This document shows, in pieces, positions 53,639 to 64,000 of a stretch of DNA of 64,000 bases (position 1 is its first letter; every line of letters begins with the position of its first letter). The notes under the pieces are model-generated. The model had not been told where the DNA came from. It made no database searches and worked only from the letters and a program-made list of their open reading frames with translations. A program made the translations under genes and the position numbers. The stretch lies in NCBI GenBank assembly GCA_029891345.1, contig CM057000.1:123551838-123615837 (forward strand), given 5' to 3'. The DNA comes from Dryococelus australis (lineage: Eukaryota > Arthropoda > Insecta > Phasmatodea > Phasmatidae).

Positions 53639-54480
53639 GAAGGCTGTCCACGGGTAATTGAGCACTTCTGAAAACCTTGCTTTAAGATCTACTTTCCTAC
53701 TCACTTTGTATACTGCTGCCAGCTGTAGAGAGAACATTGCCACGATCACTTTACTCATACGCTATCGAAGCGAAACCGTGAGACTGTTATGTGCTTTTAC
53801 AATAATGCTGCAATGTGACTACCCAAATATAGGCTGTTCACGATAACGTGAGCACTTTTGAAATCAACCTTGGGAAGAAGTTACTGCCCCTACCTACATA
53901 TATTTTAATGGGTGCGCTGAGTGACATTCGCCAAGTAAAGTTGGTAATCATGGATGGAATGTAGTTCCATATCTTAACGTCGAATAAAAAGTGTTAGGTA
54001 ACCATTTGCGATAACTCAAATTATTTCTTTCGCTTTCTGTTTTTTTTTATGCACGAATGTGTAAAAATGAGCATATATGTAAAATATTTACTTTACTAAT
54101 AATTTCAAAGTTTCACTTGACCGACGCATGAATAAAGTGATGAGGCCCATGGCAATGTTGAATGTACATAAGGTGGAGGAATATACAATGTGCATACAAG
54201 TAGATCTTAAGCAGGGCTTTCAAAAGTGCTAATTTTACCGTGAGCAGCCTATACCCAAATATAGGCCTTCAAGGTAAAGTGAGCACTTTTGAGGCCCTAG
54301 TTACTTTTTACTTTCAGGCATGATTTATCCTTTCACAGCCCTTTTTAAATAAGTTTTGCCATGCAAGTAATAAATACAGTATTTATAATCCACCGCACTC
54401 GGATGTTACCGTCAAAAGCTAAAATAAAATATATTTATTAATTATTATTATTCCAAATGAGAGGTCTTTCATAAGTGATG
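53639..54480. mobile_element. three adjacent MITE-A copies
   Basis: A left-end copy (53639-53828, truncated) is followed by a complete long-form copy in the opposite orientation (53829-54253, AGGCTGTTCACGATAACGTG to AATTTTACCGTGAGCAGCCT) and a short-form copy (54261-54480, right end lost). CCCAAATATAGG occurs at both borders of the middle copy. Confidence 0.7.
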
Positions 54481-55039
54481 ACAGCGTCCGTTTGACTTGA
54501 ATATTCCTTGCCAAGCAAGGTTGTCACGTCATGTATGGTTCTAGCTTGATCCAAGCCCAATTTCTCATGACGGGCACATACTCGCTAATAGCAAGCTTGC
54601 AGATGGCTTGAATTATGCTTGCAGGTTGCCGAGGCAAGTTTGCGGCAAGTGTAACTATTGCTACCAGCTTGGCCTGTCGAGACTATTCAGTATGACTCAA
54701 GCTTGAATAAACCATGTTGGTTTGCATAATAAGCTTGACTCAAGCTTAGGTTTGTCATGACAAGTATGATTCTAGCTCGACTCTTGCTGATGATGCTATT
54801 GGGGTAGTCAAACAGAGGCGAGACCAACAGACGATGACGATGAGGCAAGAGTGCGATAGAACTTGTCCTTGCGCACCTGCGACGGTCGTATGCGACAAGG
54901 AAGAAGAAGAAAAATAGCGTAATGTAAGCCAAAATGTAGGCGTGCACGTGGTTAGCATTTTAATATAATCACAGTAAGCGTTATTTAAACAGCCAAATAC
55001 GTATAGGGGCCTGATTACTTAATTACTAGCAGTCCATAC
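54481..55039. repeat. CAAGCTTG-rich internal repeats
   Basis: Between 54590 and 54790 the words TGACTCAAGCTTG, AAGCTTGACTCAAGCTT and GCAAGCTTGCAG recur, giving many short palindromes. TGTATGGTTCTAGCTTGATC (about 54531) and AGTATGATTCTAGCTCGACT (about 54763) are diverged direct copies. The class is unknown. The minus frames at 54687-54958 lie across it and are not called. Confidence 0.4.
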
Positions 55040-55368
55040 TATAGGCTGTTCACTGTAAAATGAGCACTTTTGAAAGCCCTGCTTAATATCTACCTGTATG
55101 TACGCTGTGTATTCTTCCGCATCATGTAAAAATAATACTGCCAAGGAGAAAAAATCTGAAAGCGAAAGAAATAATTTAAGTTATCAGAAATTGTTACCAA
55201 CCACTTTTTATCCGACGTTAAGATATGGAACTACTTTTCATCTATCGTTACCAACTTTACTTGGCGCATGTTACTCAGTGTGCCCGTTATAATACATGCA
55301 GTTGGGGACAGTGACTTTTCTCTAAGGTTGATTTCAAAAGTGATCACTTTAGCGTGAACAGCCTTTAT
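55040..55368 (+). mobile_element. MITE-A, long form
   Basis: The left end is TATAGGCTGTTCACTGTAAA and the right end AAGTGATCACTTTAGCGTGA followed by ACAGCCTTTATA. Interior blocks are GCACGTTGTGTATTCTTCCG-like and CGTTAAGATATGGAACTAC. Confidence 0.75.
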
Positions 55369-55900
55369 AATTTGGAAATGTTCAGAGATGTACATACAAC
55401 CGACGTTAATTATTTTCTTCCGGTTGTCAATTTTTGTATAGTATACTTAAAGGATGTTATTTCTATTTCTTTCGTTTTGATCCATGCATAGCAAAGCCCC
55501 AAATATACCGAAAGTGTGCGACGGTCGCAGTGCGTCGTGTCGGGCAAATATTGTGAAAATACCTTTAAGAATGTAAATGTTAATCATATGCATACATATC
55601 TGCACCCTAGTGTGTATAAAAATCACCAGCTTCAATTTGCCATGAATAGACGCCTGCAACATTCGCGTTATTATTTGGGAAAACGTTTAACTTCAAACAC
55701 ACGTACCTTTGCAATAAGTTTGTCGTTGGACCATACTTTATTTGACACGCCCTATGGGTAACTCTGCGCCAGTAAACGGACACTTCGCAATTGTGTAGTC
55801 CAATCACGCGCAGTCCAGTCAAAAAAAAAGGAGTGACTTTATATCAAATCGATGCCAACTTAACCAGTTGCCGGCACGGTAGCGTCTGGTGCAGCTTATG
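55369..55900. other. no gene seen
   Basis: Unclassified. Overlapping frames on both strands (55447-55822) have no motif. Confidence 0.35.
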
Positions 55901-56327
55901 TGCAGTTACGGATAGTAACTGAACACTTTTGAAAGCCCTGCTTAAGATCTACTTGTATGCACGTTGTGTATTCTTCCGCCTTATTTAAAATTAACACTGG
56001 CATCTGCCTCATCACTTTAATTCATGCTTCGGTTAAGCAAAACTGTAAAATGATTAGAAAAATAAATATTTTACAAATCTGTTAATTTTTAATCTTAGAT
56101 GCATTAAAAAAAAAACAGTAAGCGAAAGAAATAATTTGAATTATCACAAATAGTTACCTAACAAGTTTAATTCGACGTTACGACATGGAACTATATTCCC
56201 TCCATCGTAACCAACTTTACTGGGCGTATGTCACTCAGTGCGCCCGTTAAAATATACGCAGGCTGGCGCAGTAACTATTTTCAAAGGTTGATTTCGGAAG
56301 TTCTCACTTTATCGTGAGCAGTCTGTA
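55901..56327 (+). mobile_element. MITE-A, long form (about 427 bp)
   Basis: The eroded left end AACTGAACACTTTTGAAAGC leads into CCTGCTTAAGATCTACTTGT. The right end is AGTTCTCACTTTATCGTGAG followed by CAGTCTGTA. Confidence 0.7.
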
Positions 56328-56618
56328 TGCGCTCACCTTCCAAGGAGGCAGTAAACTAATTTTTGTAACGGCGGTGAGTTCTCTGCTCCTGCCCGTCCAT
56401 TACAGTCTGATCAAATTTTCTAGGTGTTACCTTTGCCCTCGGTTTAAACTTCCCATAAATAAAATTTCCTAACAGCGTAGTATGTATTGATATCGAGTCT
56501 CTCAATGCCCTCTATATTATTGACGTGACTGTGCCTTCATGACTTCGCTTCATCTGTTCCAATGTATCTCTCCTTCGGTCCGCGCAGTTGGAAGGTATTG
56601 GTTATGTCACCGACCACT
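56328..56618. other. no gene seen
   Basis: Unclassified spacer. Confidence 0.3.
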
Positions 56619-56672
56619 TTAGTCTATTCGCCGTTTCTGCCCACTTTTTGAATCAAAACCTTCAAAAAATCA

Positions 56673-56705
<33 letters not shown>

Positions 56706-57453
56706 ACTGACTCTTAAATCTTACTGGGTCGAGGGCGTAGAGTACGTCAACAAAAGTGTACAAATGATAGCATACAGTAAGAATACAAATGCAAGTGTAC
56801 AAACACACACAATTGAAATATTCTAAAATGTACTAACATAAATACACAATAACATAAAAAAAAGTTATACAAGTATTCAAAATGAAAGGCCACAATAATA
56901 TAACAAAACAATACAAGCGTGGTAACAAAACGTAATTATGTATAAAAAAATTGCATTGCACAATTAGGTCCCTTCCTTATTAAAGGAATCTTCTAAAGAA
57001 TAGAATGAATGCTCCTTTAAGTAATATTTAATGTTATTTTTAAATAATTTGGGCTTATTCTAACAAATTTTTTTTTTAGATAACACGGTAATTTTTCAAA
57101 CAAAGAAATACATGAATAGTAATGTATGAAGTGCTTGGTTGTTTCATTAATATACAAATGCATCACAAACGTTTTATACTTGAACTTTTACTAATATTTT
57201 ATCTACAAGTTATTATATCTCATTTATAACCAATTATAAATCAAACCAGAGCGAAAATAGACGTGTTGGGAAAGCCTAGTAAGAAATAGTTACATGATTA
57301 CACTGAGTGCGCATGAATGCGGTGCGTTGTCCTTTTGATGTAATTTTCTAGACTTGGTTAGGCTTCTTTTTTTTTTCATTAGGTGGATGAATATCCTGGA
57401 AGTAGAACTTGAGCAGGGCTTCAGAAATGTTGGAGTAACTGTGAATGGAATAT
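56619..57453 (+). mobile_element. MITE-B split by a LINE-like tail
   Basis: The left end is TTTAGTCTATTCGCCGTTTC. After AAAAAATCACC a T27 tract interrupts. Family sequence resumes near 57125 (GAAGTGCTTGGTTGTTTC) and ends GGAGTAACTGTGAATGGAA. Minus-strand frames over the right half are artefacts. Confidence 0.65.
56675..57115 (-). mobile_element. 5'-truncated LINE-type 3' end, minus strand
   Basis: T27 at 56675-56701 is a poly(A) tail read on the minus strand. The following 410 bases are A-rich on the plus strand, carry no frame, and are absent from other MITE-B copies. This is the usual look of a truncated LINE 3' untranslated region. Confidence 0.5.
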
Positions 57454-57669
57454 AACACGCGCAGGGTGCACTTGCCCAAGAGGAGCCAGGGTGTCCGGAT
57501 TCCTCCCAAGAGCAGACACACTCTTGAGTAGACTAGAGTTCCTGGTGGAACCAGCTCGTGCCTCTCCATCCTCCCCCTCTAGGTGGCCGATACCTATTAA
57601 AAGGTCATACCTAGTACTCTTGAGTAGACTGTAAGAAAAGGCAGCAGCGAGAAATTCAAATTGGGAGTG
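57454..57669. other. unclassified spacer
   Basis: CTCTTGAGTAGACT occurs twice (about 57521 and 57616). Minus frames here have no motif. Confidence 0.35.
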
Positions 57670-57890
57670 AGTGAGTAAAGAGATTTGGTCTGCTCTTAAC
57701 ATCGAGGTCCTGAGAACCGATGAGGGTGATGGAGGTTAGTATGGATCAGCGCCGTAATGAAAGGGCTTGGGAAACGAGAGATCCCTGAGAAAACCCGCCA
57801 ACCAGCGGCATCGTCCGGCACGATCCCCACATGCAAAAATCCGGAGTGACCCGGCCGGGGATCAAACCCGAATCGCCTTGGTGGGAGTTA
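57670..57890 (-). mobile_element. tRNA-derived SINE-1 with 12-bp target duplication
   Basis: AAATTGGGAGTG stands on both sides (57658-57669 and 57891-57902). The minus strand begins inside the tRNA head (CTCCCACCAAGGCGATTCGG) and continues with box B and the body, so it is 5'-truncated. This marks insertion by LINE machinery. Confidence 0.85.
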
Positions 57891-58112
57891 AAATTGGGAG
57901 TGGTAAGATATTGAAAGTATGACTACTGCTTTGGTCATGAACCAACAGCTGAGATGGTCATAACACATCTCCAGGCTCTTTTTTTTTTAACCCCCTTCTG
58001 CCTATCCTTACTTTAAAATTTGTAACTCGAAATTAAATTTTATAAAACGTAATTCTTGTTTTTAAAATACATTCCCGCGTGTAGCGTTTCGTGTGTAAAC
58101 TAAACTAATATC
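57891..58112. other. spacer between two opposed SINEs
   Basis: About 220 bases with a T8 run. No feature. Confidence 0.4.
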
Positions 58113-58326
58113 TCACCAAGGCGAACCGGGTTCAATCCCCGGCCGGGTCACCGGATTTTCGCAAGTGGGAATCGTGCCGGACGATGCCGTTGGTCGGCGG
58201 GTTTTCTCGGGAATCTCCCGTTTCCCCTGCCCCTTCATTCGGAGCCGCTCCATACTCACTTCAATCACCCTCATCGGCTCTCAAGATCTCGCTGTAAACA
58301 GCCGCCCAAATCTCTTCACTCACTGT
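58113..58326 (+). mobile_element. tRNA-derived SINE-1, 5'-truncated, inverted relative to the previous copy
   Basis: Starts TCACCAAGGCGAACCGGG with intact box B GGGTTCAATCCC, then GTGCCGGACGATGCCGTTGG and a 3' end AAATCTCTTCACTCACTG. Truncated at nearly the same place as the copy at 57670-57890. Confidence 0.85.
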
Positions 58327-59152
58327 AAACTAATATCCGTAGCAGTACCCTCGGAGGTTGTATACTGACGACCTAATGGTATCAGTAAAAGCTGACTTCC
58401 ATGGACGTGGTTACGATTTAAGTTAAACAGGGGGGAAAAATGTAATTTTAAGGAAAACAATCTTTGACATTTACATATGTATTGTTTTTTATTAATTGGG
58501 ATCACTTTCCCACAGGAAACACTTATTGAAATTGATTTGTGTAACATAGAGTATGAAATATGCCAACATTTTTTCTTTATTGTTTTTATTTTCAATATTT
58601 TTTCAGACACCTTCGCCTCCCTTTCCATTTCACCGCGGTTACTGCAGTGCTGACCCTTCCCAAACAAAATGACTTCGATACCTGCCTGAGTCAGCTGTCA
58701 GAATAACTTTATAAAAACTGTATATCTATTAGTTACGTATTTGTAACAACACGATTTATTTACATGACCACTATTTTCTGCCTGCTTAGTTACGTTTCAT
58801 ACGACTATAATCAGCTTCAGTTTTTTAACAGAGACAACGTAATTTAGAAAGCTTGCGGCATAAATTTTGTCCAATTAAATACATGTGTTAAGATATTGTT
58901 ATAATTTACTTTTTCGCGCACCGACGCGTTTTGGCGTCTATCTGGGCGTGCTTGGCCATGTTGATTCTGATAGGATCAGGGGACTTTAAGTAACTCCCTC
59001 GACAGGGAATATATTGATACCGATATTTTTTCCGCAGTGTTATGATCAGGCTACTCAGGAACTGAAGACGGGCGGGAGTTTCCTAAAAAGCCTTATCGGA
59101 TTACGATTCCCACGGGGGTAGTTTGTTATATGGCTCGCGCATTTTATAACAC
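58327..59152. other. no gene seen
   Basis: The minus frame of 115 codons (58320-58667) overlaps the SINE end and is Lys-rich without a motif. The rest is AT-rich. Confidence 0.35.
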
Positions 59153-59595
59153 CCGGTTGCACCATCGTGGTACTAAACTCGATCCGAGATCAGCAGCCAT
59201 CGTCGACAAATGTAGTTTGAAAATACGCCAACAGATAGAACTACGTTCGATTGTTTTCTCGGGAAATCAAAACATCATACGCACTTGAATATGATTCAGT
59301 AAAATTCGTACAACAAAAATTCACTTAAAAAAGATAAAACATAGCACAGCTAGTTCTATCTATAATGAAAAATACGCCAACTCCATGACGTCATATATCA
59401 CGAACCAATAGCAAAATTTGTCTTATACTTTATCTCGATCTCTCACTTTGGGACCAAGATCGACGAATCGAAGATCCAGAATCATGAAATTTTGTTAGTG
59501 CAACACTTTTATATTGGAATCAAGATCAAACTGGATCCTGGTTCGGAACTAGGATCATTCAATCTCGGATTGGAGAAGACGTCGGTGCAACCGGG
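59153..59595. mobile_element. MITE with CCCGGTTGCACC ends (443 bp)
   Basis: The left end CCCGGTTGCACCATCGTGG and the right end (reverse complement CCCGGTTGCACCGACGTC) form an inverted repeat of 12 perfect bases. Internal GATCC and TCGAT-rich parts are partly inverted too. The flanks are TA-rich but no certain duplication was found. Confidence 0.65.
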
Positions 59596-59692
59596 CTTAA
59601 GAGTAGCCGAAGGCCTATCTATGTTGCCACTGGTCGCCTGTAAGCCTTTGAAGGAAACACCTCGAGTGCACAAGTCCGCCCAGATGACGTGT

Positions 59693-59908
59693 GGAGAAAT
59701 TTGGGCGGCTCTTAAAATCCCGGTCTTGAGAGCCAATGAGAGTGAAACGAGGTGAGTACGGAGCAGCGTCAGAATGCAAGGGCGGGGGAAACGGGAGATC
59801 TCCGAGAAAAGCCGCCGACAAGCGGCATCGTCAAGGCGCGATTTCCACGTGCGAAAATACAGTTACCAATTGCAAGGAGGCGAGCGTCCTAACCGCAGCG
59901 GTGCCCCC
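59693..59908 (-). mobile_element. tRNA-derived SINE-1
   Basis: The minus strand reads GGGGGCACCGCTGCGGTTAG (box A region), lacks a good box B (TTGGTAACTG), then CGCGCCTTGACGATGCCGCT and the 3' body. The plus frames across it are artefacts. Confidence 0.7.
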
Positions 59909-61548
59909 TGCCCCGAGGAGTTCCCGCTTCTGGCCTGGTTTCCCGTTCGACAAGACGTCGGGCAGCTGCCTGGAACTGACATAACTCTCGTCCTCCGAGG
60001 ATTGGCAGATGAATTACCGTACGCACGCCCTCAGTACCGCGAAGCACAGACGAAAACTTTCCTGTTCCGAGCATAGACTAAAGATGTGGTAGACCGACCT
60101 CGCTGGCTGCGCACAACCAATCTCCGTGTCCCAACATTGAACTGCTTTTCTGCCAATACGACTAGCGAAAACGGCGTGGTTTGGAATTTAGGTTAGAAAA
60201 CATATTTCTAAACAAGTGCTTAGAGGCGTTCTTATACTTCTCCAACCAGTTTGTAATGCTTCCGATTAAATTCAAAATGGTAAAGGTATCTTATTAATAT
60301 AACAGTGCTTGTCATTTAAAAATTAAGATGTAAACAAACAGCTGTTTGACCATGTGACTTTGGCAGTTGTGTAGGATTGAGGTAGTTCAATGTTGGGTAC
60401 ATGCGCAGAAGACGAATAAGCGGTCGACCTCATCTTTAGTCTATGGTTCCTAGTCCAACGAACTATTTGTAATGTAAGATGACTGGCATAAGTGTATGCA
60501 AATCCGTGTGAATCTATAGCCTTGAGTTCGTTTTTCCAATTGATATCAGTCGCTGGGTGAATTCCCGATTGCACAAAGGCAAGAGGACAATGCGCACAGG
60601 ATGTCGTGAGTATGTCAAGATAACAAGAAGTGCAGAGCTTCTATTAGTACTACGAGGTGCTAGTGGCAGGAGCTACAGGCTTCCTGCGCAAGCTGATTGT
60701 AGAGAAGGTCCTTCGTAGTCGTCCTGGTGTACCATCTATAGTAGAAGAATACACATAATGTCTCAATAAATCTTTTATTTTAACAAACACTTGGATCACA
60801 CGTGACACATACGGTATCTTATATATATAACAAATTAAAAGGGAGAGCTTCGGTTTTGCAGCAGTTTACAATTGCCGTAATTAAAACACCTTGATAAAAT
60901 ACTGCTCGGAATATTCAAACTTTTGTAGTATATTTAGAGCTTATTTTAAATGCATTTCCATTATGTGGTACACACATTTTAATATTATCTAAGGGCTAGG
61001 AAACTACTCTAATATCTTTAAATATTTCCCTCATACAGGGATACACACTAGTTAATAAGCAAACCAGCTACCAGAAGTTTATGCTTAAATGAGGTCATTA
61101 ATTTCACTTTTTTAAAGAGAATGTCAAGCCTGTAATGTAATTAAGAGCTAGTGTTTTAATTCAATTTAAGCTCGTTTAATCTGAATAGCTGCCAAGTTGT
61201 GAGATGCATTGTGGTTATTTTTTTTTTATGGCTAGTATAACTTGCCGTCTCACAAGCCTCGATTCCTAGTGTTCAACTTAAGTTGTATGCCACGATTACG
61301 GCGTTGTTTCGCTTCTTAAGACAAGTCTATTATGTTCTGTTCCATAGTTTCATCGATCCCTGCGCATTTTTCGTAAGTTCAGCTCAAATGTCTTTGCCAC
61401 GATTTTTTTTTAATTTTTTTTTTTTATAAAAATTGTAGAGTAGATGATGTTTGTACAATATGTTGTGTGAAACAGTTCCTGGGTGTGTGTGTTTATTTCT
61501 GCTCACTTATATACAAAATAACTTAACACTAACAGGCGTTATCGAGCA
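59909..61548. other. 1.6 kb without a gene
   Basis: Moderately GC-rich to 60080, then AT-rich. No motif, repeat end or convincing frame. Poly(T) runs at about 61220 and 61405. Confidence 0.4.
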
Positions 61549-61772
61549 AGGTGGCGCGGTGGCAACTTACTGGACTCGCATTCGGGAGGACCCGGGTTCG
61601 ATTCTCGGCCCGGCCATCCTCACTTCGGCCTTCCGTGGTTTCCCGAAATAGCTCCAGGCGAATACTGGGATGGGTCCTTAAACAAAGGCCCTGGCCGACT
61701 CCTTCCCCAATCCCTCCTCCCTGCGCAACTTGCACCGTCTCCAATGACCTCGCTGTCGACTACCTACCCAAA
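61549..61772 (+). mobile_element. tRNA-derived SINE-2
   Basis: The head GGTGGCGCGGTGGCAACTTA with ACTCGCATTCGGGAGGACCC and box B GGGTTCGATTCTC is followed by GGTTTCCCGAAATAGCTCCA and CAATGACCTCGCTGTCGACT. From memory, the body GACCTCGCTGT and CTCCAGGCGAATACTGGGATG recall a SINE widespread in orthopteroid insects. It is directly adjacent to a MITE-A. Confidence 0.8.
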
Positions 61773-62206
61773 GACGGTTCACAGTAAAATGAGCACTTTT
61801 GAAAGCCGTGCGTAAGATCTACTTGTATGCACGTTGTGTATTCTTCCGTCCTATGTAAGATTAACATTGTCACGGGCCTCATCACTTTATTCATGCGTCA
61901 GTCAAGTGAAACTGTGACATTGTTAGAAAAGTAAATATTTTGCAAATCTGCTCATTTTTACACTTCGATGAATAAAAAAAAAAAAAAAAAAAAAAAAACA
62001 TAAAGTGGAAGAAATAACTTAAGTTATAAGAAATGGTTAGCTAACACTTTTTATTCGACATAAGATACGGAACTACTTTCCCACCCATCGTTACCAACTG
62101 TTCTGGGCCCATGTCACTCAGGGCGCCGGTTGAAATATATGCAGGTAGGAGCAGTGACATTTTGCTAAGTTGATTTCAAAAGTGCTCACGTTATCGTGAG
62201 CAGGAT
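61773..62206 (+). mobile_element. MITE-A, long form
   Basis: The left end is ACGGTTCACAGTAAAATGAG and the right end AAAGTGCTCACGTTATCGTG. An A-rich tract (61972-61998) expands it. Confidence 0.75.
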
Positions 62207-62273
62207 TTACCTACCTACTAACAGGTGGTTAGAGACACGGCTACGGGCCAAAGGAAGTATTACAGAACTGTAT

Positions 62274-62675
62274 ATAGGCTGTTCATGGTAAACTGAGCAC
62301 TTTTGGTATCCCTGCGTAAGATCTACTTGGATTCACATTGTGTATGTATTTTTCCGCCATTATGTAAAATTAACACTGTCATGGGCCTGATCGCCTTATT
62401 CATGTGTTGATCAAGTAAAAGTGTAAAAATTATTCAACAAGTAAATATTTTACAAATATGCTAATCAATTCTTACTACTGCAAGGATTTAAAAATGTGTA
62501 TGAAATCATTTCAGTATTTACAAAATGTTTACATAACACTTGTTATTCAACGTGAAGACAGGAACTACTTTCTCTCCGTCATTGCCAACTCTACTGCGGG
62601 CGCACGTCAGTTATTGCACTCTTTAAAGTAAGTGTAGGCAGGGCAAGTGACGTTTTCCCAGGTTGATATCCAAAG
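62274..62675 (+). mobile_element. MITE-A, long form, right end eroded
   Basis: TATAGGCTGTTCATGGTAAA starts it. The right end is reduced to GGTTGATATCCAAAGTGCG. It abuts the donor side of the exon that follows. Confidence 0.65.
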
Positions 62676-62697
62676 TGCGTAATCAACCTTACCTTAC

Positions 62698-62771
62698 ACA
62701 GAAGTTTCTGGTGGACATGCACCTGGTGAAACGTATTTCGGTACCTCATCCTGACCCGCCGCGTCCGCCAT
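62698..62771 (-). CDS. probable first coding exon of an unidentified gene
   Basis: On the minus strand GCAAGATGGCGGACGC gives an ATG in strong context. The frame MADAAGQDEVPKYVSPG and ACPPETS runs 24 codons to a donor (TCTGT/GTAAGG), leaving two bases. The stretch is GC-rich in AT-rich surroundings. If real, the gene continues leftward on the minus strand, but I found no exon with matching phase nearby. The adjacent MITE-A (62274-62675) would lie in the first intron. ATGGCGG also occurs in the foldback element, so a repeat origin is possible. Confidence 0.4.
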
Positions 62772-63210
62772 CTTGCACAAAACTTGGTTACATTGGGCGT
62801 TTTAACCCCGAAATTTAAACAACAAATAAAAAATATTTCAAAGCTATTAACACACGACTCTTGCACAGGCACGCGGTATTTGAATGGCACAGAATATAAT
62901 GTTGACTTTATAAATTACAAAATACCGTCGGAACTGTTTCCTGTCGCACTCATACTCTGAAAAGTTTGTCCATGTGATTTTGTCACAAGCAGTATTTATC
63001 TCTGCTGCTACCTTCGAATGGGTATATTATAGTAGCACGCGTAGAGCCTTGTGGAGTAGGTATAAAAATAAAACAATTAAGGTAAGGTATTACATTTTGT
63101 TTTACCACGAAGAACCTTCGCGTACAATTTATTTTGCTTATAAATTGCTTTACTGGTTTACTTCGCTCTGTACGCGGAAGGACTACAGCACTTTTTTTTG
63201 TAAGCATACA
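62772..63210. other. upstream flank of the possible first exon
   Basis: AT-rich. Short frames on both strands (62974-63213) overlap each other. A TATAAA-like sequence on the minus strand was not evident near the exon. Confidence 0.35.
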
Positions 63211-63644
63211 TAGTTATTGTCTGTTTACGGTTTCTTCACACTTTTTGAATATAACCTTCGAAAAATCACCCCATGTATAACGTGTTTGGTTATTTCCTTA
63301 ATATCTCGTGTATCATTTGTTAATTTAAAAGTATTTTATTTTTCGTTAAATTGAAGTCATACGTGTATTTATTTATGAGTTATATTTATTTGTAAATTAT
63401 ATTTCATTTATAATAAATATGAATGAAAACAGTGTTAAAAGGTGTGTGTTGGTAATGCCTAGTAAGAAATAGTTCTTATGCAGAATATTATTATAACTTC
63501 AGTGCGCACTAATTTGGTGCGTTGTCTTATGGTGTAATTTTCTAGACTTAGTAAGCTTTGTGTACAAGGGGCGGAGGAATATACTGGAAGTAGAACTCTA
63601 GCAGGGCTTCAGAAAAGTGCGAAGTAACCGTGAATGGATTATAT
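63211..63644 (+). mobile_element. MITE-B, complete (434 bp)
   Basis: The left end has GTTTACGGTTTCTTCACAC and the right end GTGCGAAGTAACCGTGAATG. It contains all interior blocks (AAAAATCACCCCATGTATAA, GGTAATGCCTAGTAAGAAAT, TTTCTAGACTTAGTAAGC). Used as the reference copy. Confidence 0.8.
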
Positions 63645-64000
63645 GAAGTAAACGTGCTGGTCTCCAAACCCCGAGAATAGCTGTGTCACTATGAAAAAGA
63701 CTTCCCCGCGTAGGTCAACGTCGATTACATCAAGCAAACACTGTGGAACTTTCAGCCTGTTTATCTTCGTAATACCATTTCGACATGTTCCTGATACTTA
63801 TATGGCAGGTCGTTCTTCAAGTTCCAAGAGGGGTCATGGTGCAGATACAGCGAGGTGGGGTCACCTCGAACATGGGGGATTAGTTATCGCTTGATACTTC
63901 AGATAAAATAGTTGGTTAACAACGACGTACGATGTTCGCTATCTGCTTTCCCAACGCTCACGCCTGTTTCCGATTACGACATCGAGTGCGAGATGTCAAC
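63645..64000. other. no gene called
   Basis: A plus frame of 67 codons (63691-63894) begins KKTSPRRSTSITSSK. It has no motif and is not supported. Confidence 0.3.

Noticed and set aside
1-64000. CRISPR arrays, operons and bacterial or phage systems
   Set aside because: No array of short spaced repeats exists. Introns, SINEs and MITEs show eukaryotic nuclear DNA.

Overview
The window reads as nuclear DNA of an arthropod, most likely an insect with a large genome. It is AT-rich and has GT-AG introns, no operons, no rRNA and no intact tRNA gene. Most of it is transposon debris. One of the tRNA-derived SINEs resembles, from memory, a family common in grasshoppers, crickets and cockroaches; this was not checked, so the species is left open.

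Two non-autonomous DNA-transposon families dominate. MITE-A has ends like GGCTGTTCACGGTAAAGTGA and about 20 copies. MITE-B has ends like AGTCCATTCACGGTTACTTC, a full length near 430 bp and about 9 copies or pieces. Other elements have inserted into them: a 286-bp hAT-like MITE with an 8-bp target duplication (47.2 kb), an 889-bp solo LTR with a 4-bp duplication and its own TATA box and heat-shock-type motif (13.7-14.6 kb), and a poly(A) LINE tail (56.7 kb). A MITE-A copy sits inside a dead Tc1 transposon (12.2-12.9 kb). There are also tRNA-derived SINEs, a Harbinger-like MITE with TTA duplications, a 1.1-kb foldback element, and several dispersed repeats.

Coding content is thin. At 0.3-0.6 kb lie the terminal exon of an unknown gene and a THAP zinc-finger half-domain exon. 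At 22.2-24.0 kb a two-exon model of 120 residues joins a helix-turn-helix to the acidic tail of a transposase with no catalytic core between them. On the minus strand at 38.2-42.4 kb three exons splice in perfect phase and encode at least 130 residues of unknown function. At 62.7 kb there is a probable first coding exon. Remnants of a DUF7869-like protein (11.1-11.9 kb), a mariner-like transposase with its core deleted (20.4-20.8 kb) and an unidentified protein (17.1-17.5 kb) are all broken.

The most distinctive locus is on the minus strand at 36.8-31.6 kb. It is a multi-exon gene that encodes a Mutator-like transposase domain followed by a YqaJ-type nuclease domain. Inside the YqaJ domain an 87-bp (29-codon) segment is repeated seven times in frame and almost without change. 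Other parts of the same gene carry frameshifts, one of them at the catalytic Lys-Cys-Pro site, so it now looks like a pseudogene.
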